Source of the DNA: Bdellovibrionaceae bacterium UBA2339
GTDB taxonomy: Bacteria; Bdellovibrionota; Bdellovibrionia; Bdellovibrionales; JAMPXM01
Length of the DNA: 64,000 bases
Assembly (NCBI GenBank): GCA_002344785.1
Contig: DDUL01000007.1
Span: 79,911-143,910, forward strand
Reading direction: 5' to 3'
The translations under genes and the position numbers were made by a program. The notes under the pieces are model-generated. The model did not search any database and had not been told where the DNA came from. It saw only the letters and a program-made list of their open reading frames with translations. Shown in pieces: positions 47,050 through 55,310 of this stretch. The first letter of the stretch is position 1. Each line of letters opens with the position of its first letter.

Positions 47050-48039
47050 ATGCGAATCACAGCAATTCAATTTTGCCTTTCGATCATGGAACTGAGGTCA
47101 TGGAATTTGCGGTTCGCACTCAGTGCACTGACACTACTGCTCGCCCCCACTTCGCTCGCGCAAATGACCGCACTTCCCGGGCCACCCACAGATCCGCGAC
47201 ATGGCGGATCGAAAGTTTATAGCCATAGCGCCCAAACCGCGACATTCAAGTGCAGCGGCCGAGACGTGGATGTTGTGTATCCAACGCCTCGCCAAGCCCA
47301 TGAGATTTTTCCGGTTGTCATATATGGCCACGGACAAGCACTCGGCTTTGCAAACTATCGAGGCACGCTGGAGCACCTCGCTCGCAAGGGCATAGTCGCC
47401 ATCCATCCCATGTATGATCGAGGCTTCTTTGATCAGGACTGGGCGCGAATGGGTCGTGACTACGTATCTGTTTCAGCCTGTGCTCTCGATGAGCTGAAGA
47501 AGCTTGGCGTGCAACATGACTCTCGCGCGATTGTTTTCTCTGGCCACTCTAAAGGCGCTTTCGTGGCCAGCATGGCGGCGGGACTCTCGCATCGCGAAGG
47601 TTTGAGTCTAAAGCCTGATGCGATTCTTCTGTTTCAGACGGCGGGCGTCGATAGCAATGTGGTGAAGGACTTTCCGCCTCAAGCCCGCCTCACTTTGGTA
47701 TTCAGCGATCGCGACCAAACCGTGAAGCGACAGTTGACCGACGACACTTACCGCTTCGCACCTTCGATGCAAAAACAGATCTTGGTGGTCAGAAGCTACC
47801 CGAGCCTTGAAGCCGACCATTTCTGGCCACTGACGCAAGGTTCATTTGTCGGTGGCGGCAATGAAAGTGCACTCCACTATTTTTCCGCGTGGAAGTGGTT
47901 GGTGAGCGCAGCTGAAGACCTTCAGGCGAGCCCACAAAGACCTCAGGGTCCTGGACGTCATCCGCTTCTCTACGGAGCCGATGCGATTGATAAGGGAGTC
48001 GCAGGCTTACAAGATGAGATTGCCGAGCGGAATTTTTAA
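47050..48039 (+). CDS. Exported alpha/beta hydrolase
   Basis: A 329-residue protein starting at ATG 47050 (AAAGG upstream), with a hydrophobic signal (LRFALSALTLLLAPTSLAQ). The fold is visible in VVIYGHGQALGFANYRG (oxyanion region), the nucleophile elbow FSGHSKGAFVAS with Ser, LVFSDRDQTV with the Asp and SLEADHFWPLTQG with the His, giving a complete catalytic triad. The arrangement is close to chlorophyllase/dienelactone-type esterases. The substrate is unknown; the position next to a lipocalin suggests an ester or lipid in the periplasm. Confidence 0.83.
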   Translation: MRITAIQFCLSIMELRSWNLRFALSALTLLLAPTSLAQMTALPGPPTDPRHGGSKVYSHSAQTATFKCSGRDVDVVYPTPRQAHEIFPVVIYGHGQALGFANYRGTLEHLARKGIVAIHPMYDRGFFDQDWARMGRDYVSVSACALDELKKLGVQHDSRAIVFSGHSKGAFVASMAAGLSHREGLSLKPDAILLFQTAGVDSNVVKDFPPQARLTLVFSDRDQTVKRQLTDDTYRFAPSMQKQILVVRSYPSLEADHFWPLTQGSFVGGGNESALHYFSAWKWLVSAAEDLQASPQRPQGPGRHPLLYGADAIDKGVAGLQDEIAERNF

Positions 48040-48077
48040 GCGGAACTATTGCGCGGAATTTCTGTTCAAAACTTCGA

Positions 48078-49439
48078 TCAAAGATTTGCTCGCAACAGCT
48101 GCGGAATCGACATTTTCACCAAGCGCCGAATTGGCATAATGCTCGCAAGCAAAGTGGTGATCGCCGGAAGCAACAGCGCTTGCGCGAAATGCGCGGGCTG
48201 AATTTCCAAGAAGATCAAGAACTGTCGCGTGATCCCCGGTCCCGGCGGCATGGGAATCCCTTGCGCCAAGAGCGTGGCATTGAGCACCACCGCAACGGCA
48301 ATGCCCAGCAAGCCACCGAGAAGCCCCAAGAGAGCACTCTCCACACTGAGAATCGCAAATACGCGTCGTCGCGACTCGCCATTGGCGCGTAGCGCACCGA
48401 CTTCACCGGCTCGCTCAAAGAGTCCCGTGGCGATGGTGTTAAAAATGCCGAGCGCCACGATCAAGAGCATGATGCTGCGAATGAAGGCGAACTGCGCATC
48501 TAAGAACTCCACCGCGTTTCGATAGTAGACTTTGTCCAACTCATCGAAGGGTTCCGCATCGACTTCAGGCAAAGTCTCGCGAATCGCCGCGGCCACCTTC
48601 GGCCAATCTTCGACACCACCCGTGGCCAATGAGAACAGCTCCACACGCTGTGTATCGATCAAACTTTGCGCTGTCGGAAGTTCCATTCTGAAAAAGGTGT
48701 CGTCGAACTCCTTGGAGCCCGTGTGGAAGATCCCCGTGACGGCCAACTCCACGCCATTGAGCTGCCCATTCACGGTCTGAGAAAGAATGGTGAGCGGCTC
48801 GCCGACTTTCACATTGAGTGAATCCGCAAGGCCTTTGCCGAGAATCAAGCCTGTTCGCGCATCTCCTTGCGAGCCCAGATCTCCGCCGGCGACAAAGTTC
48901 ATGGCGGAAAAAAACTTCGACTCGCGCTCACTGAGCACGCCTTCGCCGCGTCCCGCAAGTGTGACGCCACCCTTCATCAAAAACGCGTAGAAGCTCACAC
49001 GCGGAAACACTTCCTGAACTTCGGGAATGCGCCTTAACTTTTCTTCGATGGTGACAACACCCGGCGCGACGGAAGTCGTCGACACATCCGGCTCAGTGGC
49101 CTCGCCCGCGCCGGACGATTGCGGTGACTGCAAGGCGTTCTCAAGCCAAACCTTCCAAGGCTCTTCGAACTTTTTTTGCAAGTAACCCTTGGGGAAGACT
49201 TGGCCGTGGCCGTAACGAACGCGAATCGTATTTTCCCTATACTGATTCATGATGCCTTCGTTGAAGCCCTGATAGATCAACAGACCCGCGGCGCCAAACG
49301 CCACAGTACAAAGGCTCGCAAAAGTTCGCCGCTTGTTTCGAAACAAACTTCGCCACGCTAAATGCACCCATGTCGTGATCGTGACACCAATGTGAATCTT
49401 GTAGGCCTTCGATGCGGTGGATGAGTTGGGCTGATCCAC
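48078..49439 (-). CDS. ABC transporter permease, FtsX/LolC-E/MacB type
   Basis: The membrane subunit of a lipoprotein- or lipid-releasing ABC system. The 453 residues have one N-terminal helix (RSLFRNKRRTFASLCTVAFG, about 32-60), a large periplasmic domain (about 60-320; AGRGEGVLSERESKFFSAM, GLILGKGLADSLNVKVGEPL as in LolC/MacB) and three C-terminal helices with the FtsX motif ALRANGESRRRVFAILSVES. GTG 49439 abuts the stop codon of the ATPase gene (TGAGTG), so the two are coupled. The partner ATPase is LolD-like. A LolA-like gene faces this pair, supporting a lipid/lipoprotein export role. Confidence 0.92.
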   Translation of the reverse strand: MDQPNSSTASKAYKIHIGVTITTWVHLAWRSLFRNKRRTFASLCTVAFGAAGLLIYQGFNEGIMNQYRENTIRVRYGHGQVFPKGYLQKKFEEPWKVWLENALQSPQSSGAGEATEPDVSTTSVAPGVVTIEEKLRRIPEVQEVFPRVSFYAFLMKGGVTLAGRGEGVLSERESKFFSAMNFVAGGDLGSQGDARTGLILGKGLADSLNVKVGEPLTILSQTVNGQLNGVELAVTGIFHTGSKEFDDTFFRMELPTAQSLIDTQRVELFSLATGGVEDWPKVAAAIRETLPEVDAEPFDELDKVYYRNAVEFLDAQFAFIRSIMLLIVALGIFNTIATGLFERAGEVGALRANGESRRRVFAILSVESALLGLLGGLLGIAVAVVLNATLLAQGIPMPPGPGITRQFLIFLEIQPAHFAQALLLPAITTLLASIMPIRRLVKMSIPQLLRANL

Positions 49440-50198
49440 TCAATCCTCCGCGCCGGGCGCGCGGGCGGCACCACGGCCTTCTGAAGACACCAAGCGCCCT
49501 TGATGCAACATGTGCACGCGTTGGGCATAGCTCAGTAAGTGATGATCATGAGTTGAAAAGACAAAACTCACTCCGTCCTTCTCACGAAGTTCCTGAAATG
49601 CGGAAACGATGGTGTCCGAGGTGTCACGATCGAGGTTCGCCGTCGGCTCATCGGCCAAGATCACCTTGGGTCGCTTGGCCAACGCTCGCGCGATCGCCAC
49701 ACGCTGACGTTGTCCGCCCGAAAGCTCTCGCGGCAATTTGTGTGCGTGATCGACCAAGCCCACACGCGCCAAAGTTTCCATGCCACGATCACGCGCTTCG
49801 CCCCGACTTAAGCCCAGTGAAGGCAAAAAGTAGGTCGTGTTCTCAATCACGGTCAGCGTCGGCAAAAGAAAAAAGGCCTGAAACACAAAGCCTAACTCAC
49901 GAAGACGCAAGTCTTCCAACTCGCGCTCCGTGAGGTTTCGCACGTCACGGCCGACGAAGCTCACGCGGCCTTTTTGTGGGGGCTCCAAAAGTCCAAGAAT
50001 ATTCAGCAGCGTGGTCTTACCGCTGCCACTTGGCCCGACCAGACAAGTCATCACCCCAGCTTCAACCCGCAGATCAATGCCCTTAAGAACCTCGGCACGA
50101 GCCGCACCCTCGCCATAGGCAAAGTGCAGGTCTTCCGTCACGATGACCGGCTGTTGAGAAGATTGAGATGTCGGCGGGTTCGGATTTAGGCTTGTCAC
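49440..50198 (-). CDS. ABC transporter ATP-binding protein, LolD/MacB type
   Basis: A 252-residue ATPase: Walker A GPSGSGKTTLLNILG, Q-loop LGFVFQAFFLLPTLTVIENT (family-specific F-Q-x-F-x-L-L-P-x-L-T motif), signature ELSGGQRQRVAIARALAKRP, Walker B ILADEPTANLD and H-loop FVFSTHDHHLL. These are those of the MacB/LolD subfamily. It is the first gene of a two-gene operon with the permease; the upstream gap of 66 bases to the divergent LolA-like gene must hold both promoters. Confidence 0.94.
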   Translation of the reverse strand: MTSLNPNPPTSQSSQQPVIVTEDLHFAYGEGAARAEVLKGIDLRVEAGVMTCLVGPSGSGKTTLLNILGLLEPPQKGRVSFVGRDVRNLTERELEDLRLRELGFVFQAFFLLPTLTVIENTTYFLPSLGLSRGEARDRGMETLARVGLVDHAHKLPRELSGGQRQRVAIARALAKRPKVILADEPTANLDRDTSDTIVSAFQELREKDGVSFVFSTHDHHLLSYAQRVHMLHQGRLVSSEGRGAARAPGAED

Positions 50199-50264
50199 GA
50201 TGTTGAAGTCTAGCCCATGCGTCGATGCTTATCCAATGAGATTGCATCAGCTAAGCTAAAGGGC

Positions 50265-51068
50265 ATGGAAAAAATCCCCGCCTCCTCGCGTGCGATCCGT
50301 CGATCTCTTCTCATGGCATTGTTAGGTGCTTGCTTAGCTGGTTTGAGTTGGCTGTCTGGCCCTGAGGCGATGGCCGTATCCAAAGCGGATCGACAGCGGG
50401 CATCGAAATCTGCGCCTTCATCGTCCATCGATGCAGAGAAGCTCTTAGCTCGCGCCGATCAAGTTCGAAACCCCGCGGAAAGTTATGTGATGCGAGTGCA
50501 GGTGAAGACCGACTCGAGTGATCAAGAGTTTGAAGTGTCCCTCAAGGGCCAGGACAAGACTTTGATTGTCGCAAAAAAACCCGCCAGCGACATTGGTCGA
50601 AACATGCTGATGTTGGATCGACAGATTTTCGCTTACATTCCAAACCTCAAGCGCACCACCGCCCTGAGCCTTCAATACAAACTCTCCGGCCAAGTCGCCA
50701 ATGGCGACATAGCGCGCACGCGTTGGTCGGGCGATTACACACCCACGCTGGAGTCGATGGATGGAGATCTTGCGGTGATGTTTTTAAAGGGCGCCAAGCC
50801 TAATCTGACCTATCAGAATCTCAGACTTTGGGTGAATGCGAAGAACGCCCACCCGGATCGTGCCGAGTTCTTGGGTCTTGACGGCAAGACCTTACTGAAA
50901 CGAGCGCGTTACACAGATTACAAAAGCTTGGCAGGAGCCTTGCGTCCCACACGCCTCGAGATCCAAGATCCCGCCGGTAAGACATCAACGATCACCATAA
51001 TCAGCATGCAAGCTCGCGAGTTTTCGGACTCGCTCTTTGCGGAATCGAATTTGGAGCGCGCAAGATGA
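50265..51068 (+). CDS. LolA-like outer membrane lipoprotein-sorting family protein
   Basis: An exported protein of 267 residues (signal LLMALLGACLAGLSWLSG, start ATG 50265 after AAAGGGC). The mature part shows the pattern of the COG2834/LolA-like family: repeated beta strands, IFAYIPNLKRTTALSLQYKL and then NGDIARTRWSGDYTPTLE, comparable to the 'MW-x-Y-x-P-x-x-x-R ... F-x-G-x-D' block, and RLWVNAKNAHPDRAEFL. Such proteins shuttle lipids or lipoproteins across the periplasm. It heads a three-gene coupled operon (ATGA at 51065) and is divergent from the LolCD-type ABC pair. Confidence 0.85.
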   Translation: MEKIPASSRAIRRSLLMALLGACLAGLSWLSGPEAMAVSKADRQRASKSAPSSSIDAEKLLARADQVRNPAESYVMRVQVKTDSSDQEFEVSLKGQDKTLIVAKKPASDIGRNMLMLDRQIFAYIPNLKRTTALSLQYKLSGQVANGDIARTRWSGDYTPTLESMDGDLAVMFLKGAKPNLTYQNLRLWVNAKNAHPDRAEFLGLDGKTLLKRARYTDYKSLAGALRPTRLEIQDPAGKTSTITIISMQAREFSDSLFAESNLERAR

Positions 51069-52210
51069 AGTTCGCAAGGAGAGGTCTTTTGTCGCATCGC
51101 TACCTCTCCGCCTTGAGTCTTGCCGCAGGCCTGTTGCCCTCAATTTCACAAGCCCAGCTCGCGCATCGCCTCGAGTATGTGCCCCGCATTGATCAGATTC
51201 AGACGTGGAGAAGCGACACGCAAGCACCTGATGCTTACGCTCAGCGATTCTTCCTTAAGGGCGCCTGGGACACCTCAGGCGCCATCGGCCCACATCCTCT
51301 GCGATTGAGAATCGAAGGTTTCACCGAGCGTGAGACAACAGGTCGCCGTGAAACTCACGACGAAAGTGATCTTCAAGAAGCTTGGTTCGACACCGGATTC
51401 AAGAACCTGAGTCTTCGTTTGGGACGGCAACCGATTCGCTGGAGCCAATCTTGGACATTGCCGTCTGTTGATTACTTCACGGGTCGCCGCTTGCATCGGC
51501 TCTTCATTGACCCCTTGCCAGAACAACTCACACACCCCGATGCGATCCGCATCTTGTATGCCACAAGCGAAAGTGAGTTTGAGCTCGTGCGAATCTTGCG
51601 CTCAAGCCCCACCCGTCAGCCTGCGCCACTCGGGCGTGTGGATCGACGCGACGATCAACAGTGGGGCCTGCGCGCCAACGCCAAATTTGGCGCGGTGAAT
51701 TTGAGTGCCATGGCCCGAACACTTGAGGTCGCGACGACCACCAATTCCGACGCCCGCCGAAACGACGCTGGCTTGCAAGCCTCATGGTCCTGGGACGACT
51801 TTGTGCTCAAGTCCGAAATGGGCGCCGGTCAAATTGAAAGCACAGATCAAAGTCAGTTCTTCATCTTCGGTGTCGACTATTTCAAAGGTGACTGGAGCTT
51901 CACACCACAAATCACGCTCTGGAAAGACCGAAGCCTGACTCAGAATCGTGACGAGCAGCAAATCTACTTTCCGATCCGATGGATGAAAGACAAATGGTCG
52001 GCCGAGGCCGAAGCCCTGCACACCATCGGCAAACGCGATCACTACATCAACCTCGCACTGACTCGTGAATTCACCAGTGGCCTGACACTGACGGCATTGT
52101 TTCAAGACTATCTCGGAGATCCGACGCGATTGCTTGGGATTTACGAGCGACAAACGCGCGGGCAACTCTTCGGGCTGCGACTGAATTACCAAGGAGGGCT
52201 AGAGCTATGA
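51065..52210 (+). CDS. Porin-like outer-membrane beta-barrel protein
   Basis: A 381-residue protein with a signal peptide (LSALSLAAGLLPSISQA) and long alternating strands: HPLRLRIEGFTERETTG, NLSLRLGRQPIRWSQSWTLP, GVDYFKGDWSFTPQITLW and FGLRLNYQGGLEL at the end. The RLGRQPIRW block (a conserved Gly-Arg-Gln turn) resembles DUF1302/alginate-porin-like barrels often found beside MMPL or LolA-like genes. Coupled by four-base overlaps to the LolA-like gene before and the BtaA-like gene after it, which suggests it handles a lipid product. Confidence 0.75.
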   Translation: MKFARRGLLSHRYLSALSLAAGLLPSISQAQLAHRLEYVPRIDQIQTWRSDTQAPDAYAQRFFLKGAWDTSGAIGPHPLRLRIEGFTERETTGRRETHDESDLQEAWFDTGFKNLSLRLGRQPIRWSQSWTLPSVDYFTGRRLHRLFIDPLPEQLTHPDAIRILYATSESEFELVRILRSSPTRQPAPLGRVDRRDDQQWGLRANAKFGAVNLSAMARTLEVATTTNSDARRNDAGLQASWSWDDFVLKSEMGAGQIESTDQSQFFIFGVDYFKGDWSFTPQITLWKDRSLTQNRDEQQIYFPIRWMKDKWSAEAEALHTIGKRDHYINLALTREFTSGLTLTALFQDYLGDPTRLLGIYERQTRGQLFGLRLNYQGGLEL

Positions 52211-53301
52211 GCCAATACTTTGAGAATCTCAACTACACGCTCTCCAATGAAGACACGCGCATCGAGCATCGACTTTGTCGGGAAGGCTTAAGTCGAGTGT
52301 TTTGTATTGGCGGCAGTGGCGCTCGCGTGCTTCCCTTGCTCGCGAAGCGACCCGAGGTCTTGGACATTGTCGATCTCTCTCAAGAGCAGTTGGCACTCAT
52401 TGAGCTTCGGATTGCGGCCGCTCGACAACTCAGTCGGGACGAGTTTCTATTTTTCCTTGGATATCGTGGCGGACTTCCGGGCGACGGTGCGGGCGAAGAC
52501 AATCGCGCGGCACTCTTTGATCAACTGGATCTGACGCCTGCGACACGCGCCTTTTGGTCTGATCGCGAGGCCGCCTGGCGACCACGCGGCTTCATCTTAC
52601 TTGGCCGCTGGGAAGGGCACTTTCAAAAGCTCGGAAAAATCTTCCGCGATGTATTAAGGATCGATAGCCGAAAGATTTTTGCTGCGCACTCTTTGGACGA
52701 ACAACGCGAATTATTTCGCGAGCACTTCAAACCTCTGGTCTTCAAGGCCTTCATCAAGATCGCCGCCAGCGAATTTGTCTTCAATCGCTTTCTCTACAAA
52801 GGTCACTTCTCGGGCCGAAGCGAAGCGCGCACCGAGGCACGATCTCCCTCAACCTTCATTGAGGAAGAATTCACTCGGCTCTTTCAGCAGACCCTAGTTC
52901 GCAAAAACTACTTTCTCCAGGTCCTATTCTTAGGCGAGATCGCCTATGAAGAAGCTTTGCCGCTGGAATGTCGCGCCGACCTCCTGGAACAAGTGAAAAA
53001 GTCCAAGACTCAGATTCACTACCGAAAAGAGAACCTGCTCGACGTTATCAATAAGGACAGCTTCGAATTTTTGTCGCTCAGTGACACCATCTCATACCTT
53101 CCAGCGGAAGCCGCTCACGGCCTGCTCACCAATCTCCCCGCGGCAACCCCGCAAGGATCTCGGGCCGTCATTCGCTCGTTCTTACGTCGACCGCCGAGCT
53201 TTGAGACTCGAGGTTGGAAGCGTTTAGAGGCCGATGAAGCCTGGGCTAAGGCGCTGGACACCACCGGTGTCTATGAGTTCGATGTTTTCGAAAAGCTTTG
53301 A
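52207..53301 (+). CDS. DUF3419 / BtaA-like S-adenosylmethionine 3-amino-3-carboxypropyl transferase
   Basis: DUF3419 includes BtaA, which transfers the 3-amino-3-carboxypropyl group of SAM to diacylglycerol, the first step of betaine lipid (DGTS) synthesis. The N-terminal block LNYTLSNEDTRIEHRL ... VFCIGGSGARVLPLLAKR (SAM-binding GGSG, residues 35-38) and DLSQEQLALIELRI are diagnostic; the middle of the 364 residues has WRPRGFILLGRWEGHFQKLG. No BtaB methyltransferase neighbour is seen, so the product may differ. It is the third gene of the coupled LolA-like/porin-like/DUF3419 operon. Confidence 0.82.
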   Translation: MSQYFENLNYTLSNEDTRIEHRLCREGLSRVFCIGGSGARVLPLLAKRPEVLDIVDLSQEQLALIELRIAAARQLSRDEFLFFLGYRGGLPGDGAGEDNRAALFDQLDLTPATRAFWSDREAAWRPRGFILLGRWEGHFQKLGKIFRDVLRIDSRKIFAAHSLDEQRELFREHFKPLVFKAFIKIAASEFVFNRFLYKGHFSGRSEARTEARSPSTFIEEEFTRLFQQTLVRKNYFLQVLFLGEIAYEEALPLECRADLLEQVKKSKTQIHYRKENLLDVINKDSFEFLSLSDTISYLPAEAAHGLLTNLPAATPQGSRAVIRSFLRRPPSFETRGWKRLEADEAWAKALDTTGVYEFDVFEKL

Positions 53302-53313
53302 TCAGCTTTGATC
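53294..53313 (+). repeat. 10-base tandem duplication across the DUF3419 stop codon
   Basis: Two exact copies of AGCTTTGATC at 53294-53303 and 53304-53313. The TGA stop (53299-53301) lies in the first copy. Confidence 0.9.
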
Positions 53314-53326
53314 AACGGAGCCGCAT

Positions 53327-54154
53327 TTGAAATTTTGGCGATTAAAATCAAAGTGCGTCCAGTCCATGACCGCCGCCGCCCGCTTCAAGCGGGGCTCTGC
53401 CATCATTTCAGTTCTTGCGATGAGTTTGGCGACATCGCAGCTGGCGCTTGCACAAGACTCGTCGACCCGGGTCTTCTTCCCTCACGTGAGCTACGATGCC
53501 CGCGCCTTGGGTGCTTGGAACTTCGCCCTCCAACAAACTCCAGGCACCAACCTCAACACGACCATGTGGCTCTCAAGCCTTGTCGTGGGCATTGGCGAGA
53601 GATTTGAACTGGGAACTGTACCTTTACTTTGGTTCAACCCTGATCACGATACGAACTTTTCCTTGAAAGCCGAGTTTTGGCGCGGCGAAGAGTTCACCTG
53701 GGCGCTTCTCAATTCTCTCATGCAGTTTCACTTGCGCCTATCGCCCGACGATGTGTTCGCATCGACACAACCCAAGATTCGCCTTGAGAGCACCACTTTA
53801 GTGACAACTTATCGGCCTGCTGAAGAGCCTTGGGTGGCATCGTTCTTCGGTACCGCCAGCCAAACCTATATTGACGGCGTCAATGAACTCATCCGCCTCT
53901 ACACCTTGCGAACACAAGTCGAACATGGTCTGGATGTGCAGTTTCCCGTTGGCGGAAATGGCGATCGCATCACACTCGGCGTGGGACGCCTGCGCGAAGC
54001 CGGGATCACGGCCTATGAGGGGCTCGAAACTCGCGCCGGCTTCACCTACACTTGGGATCTTGGCCAGGAGGCTTGGCTACAGTATCCACAATTGGGACTG
54101 AGCCTCAATCCAGGCAATGGAAACTTGCGCTGGCTCTTCAATGCTCGTTTTTGA
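53327..54154 (+). CDS. Exported outer-membrane barrel-like protein
   Basis: A 275-residue protein starting at TTG 53327 (GGAG six bases upstream). A long basic leader and hydrophobic stretch (IISVLAMSLATSQLALA) export it; the mature part alternates strands with aromatic girdle residues (AWNFALQQTPG, FELGTVPLLWFNPDHDTNF, FTYTWDLGQEAWLQYP) and ends in RWLFNARF, a terminal Phe typical of outer-membrane barrels. The family is not recognised. It follows the lipid operon by 25 bases and is probably its fourth gene. The last codons and stop lie in a 12-base tandem repeat. Confidence 0.72.
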   Translation: MKFWRLKSKCVQSMTAAARFKRGSAIISVLAMSLATSQLALAQDSSTRVFFPHVSYDARALGAWNFALQQTPGTNLNTTMWLSSLVVGIGERFELGTVPLLWFNPDHDTNFSLKAEFWRGEEFTWALLNSLMQFHLRLSPDDVFASTQPKIRLESTTLVTTYRPAEEPWVASFFGTASQTYIDGVNELIRLYTLRTQVEHGLDVQFPVGGNGDRITLGVGRLREAGITAYEGLETRAGFTYTWDLGQEAWLQYPQLGLSLNPGNGNLRWLFNARF

Positions 54155-54202
54155 GCTCGTTTTTGAGCTCGTTTTTGAGCTCGGTTTTGAGCTCGGTTTT
54201 GA
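54143..54202. repeat. Five 12-base tandem units across a stop codon
   Basis: Three copies of GCTCGTTTTTGA (54143-54178) and two of GCTCGGTTTTGA (54179-54202). Every unit carries an in-frame TGA; the first provides the stop of the barrel gene. Adjacent units create GAGCTC palindromes. It lies between convergent genes. Confidence 0.95.
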
Positions 54203-54214
54203 AATTCGCGAGAC

Positions 54215-55285
54215 TCAAAGCGACTTAGCGAACAAGGCGTAGCGATGCTCCCAAAGTTCTTCAGCTTTCCCGGCGTAAGTCTCTGAGATGTTCCCGCGTC
54301 GCACGAGCGCGTGAATCATGCGATCCACTCCGGCGGCGAGCGCCGATTCGCATGAGTAACTCATCACCGCGTTGGAGAGACCTTGACCACGGAACTTGGC
54401 CGCTACGGCTAAGGTCTTGATCACCACATAGCCTTGATCGACAAATGCAAATGAGAAGGCCGCAGGTTCACCTTCAGCGGACTTCAAGAGGTAAGCGTGC
54501 TGCAAACTCTCGCTTCCGCCCTTGAGAGCCGAGAGGCCCGTCACATAGAGAGCCTCGAAAGCCGCGTAGGGAATCGGTGTGAACAAAAATGCCTCGTCAA
54601 AACTCTCCATCGAAAGCTCATACAAGCCGCGCATCAGTTCGCCTCGTGACTGCGGATCCGTGACGAGCGCAGAGAAAGCTTGTGGCCGATATCCTTTGGC
54701 TTCAGCTTTATCTCGCGACGCGCGAAGTTTTTTCGCAAAGCCCGCGAGGTCGCCAAGACCTTTGGTGTGATAGGTCTCAAGAACTTCGAATCCTGCTTCG
54801 CTCCAAAAACTCTCGTCACCAGGATTTTGCTGGGGCTCCCATGAAAATCGAGGAGTTTCACCGATGGCGGAATGATCTTCCTGCCACATACGAGCGCGAT
54901 ACGGAAACCAAGTCGTCATCATCATCGGTCCAACAATTCGCTGGGCACCTTGCTCTTTCGCCCAAGCCTCGGCCACTCGCACAAGTTCAGCGAAGGCCTT
55001 CTGACGTGCTTCACCCTGACAGCTCGAAGCGAAGAAACCTACAGCCACAGCGCGACCTTGATCCAAGCTCCGCGTAGCGCCCAAGCGTGAGTATCCGTCA
55101 GGAGTTCGCAGGGCTAAGAACACATTAGGAAAATCCAGCGCTCGGGTGAGAAAGCGCGCCTCAGGCGATGCGCCAGAAGCCGGTGCTGGATGACCGAGAT
55201 AAAGAAACTCCTCAAGCCTTTGACCTTCAAGCGGCGCTGATCCAAGAATTTCCACATCTGTGTTCAATTGAATCTTGATGCTCAT
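54215..55285 (-). CDS. GNAT-like acyltransferase-family protein
   Basis: A 356-residue protein. The N-terminal half (VFLALRTPDGYSRLGATRSL, EQGAQRIVGPMMMTTWFPYR) and the C-terminal half (FSFAFVDQGYVVIKTLAVAAKFRGQGLSNAVMSYSCESA) follow the GNAT fold; the latter contains the acetyl-CoA-binding FRGQGLSNAV motif. Two GNAT-like halves suggest a double-domain acyltransferase as in FemX-like or uncharacterised COG enzymes. Start ATG 55285 follows AGGAGAG; the open frame runs further upstream into the preceding gene. Fourth gene of the ligase/UbiA/dikinase operon, 25 bases behind the dikinase. Confidence 0.8.
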   Translation of the reverse strand: MSIKIQLNTDVEILGSAPLEGQRLEEFLYLGHPAPASGASPEARFLTRALDFPNVFLALRTPDGYSRLGATRSLDQGRAVAVGFFASSCQGEARQKAFAELVRVAEAWAKEQGAQRIVGPMMMTTWFPYRARMWQEDHSAIGETPRFSWEPQQNPGDESFWSEAGFEVLETYHTKGLGDLAGFAKKLRASRDKAEAKGYRPQAFSALVTDPQSRGELMRGLYELSMESFDEAFLFTPIPYAAFEALYVTGLSALKGGSESLQHAYLLKSAEGEPAAFSFAFVDQGYVVIKTLAVAAKFRGQGLSNAVMSYSCESALAAGVDRMIHALVRRGNISETYAGKAEELWEHRYALFAKSL

Positions 55286-55310
55286 TCCACCACTCTCCTT
55301 GGCCACGCGT

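Noticed and set aside
54143..54202. Possible mini-CRISPR
   Set aside because: Units are directly adjacent 12-mers without spacers, so it is a simple tandem repeat.
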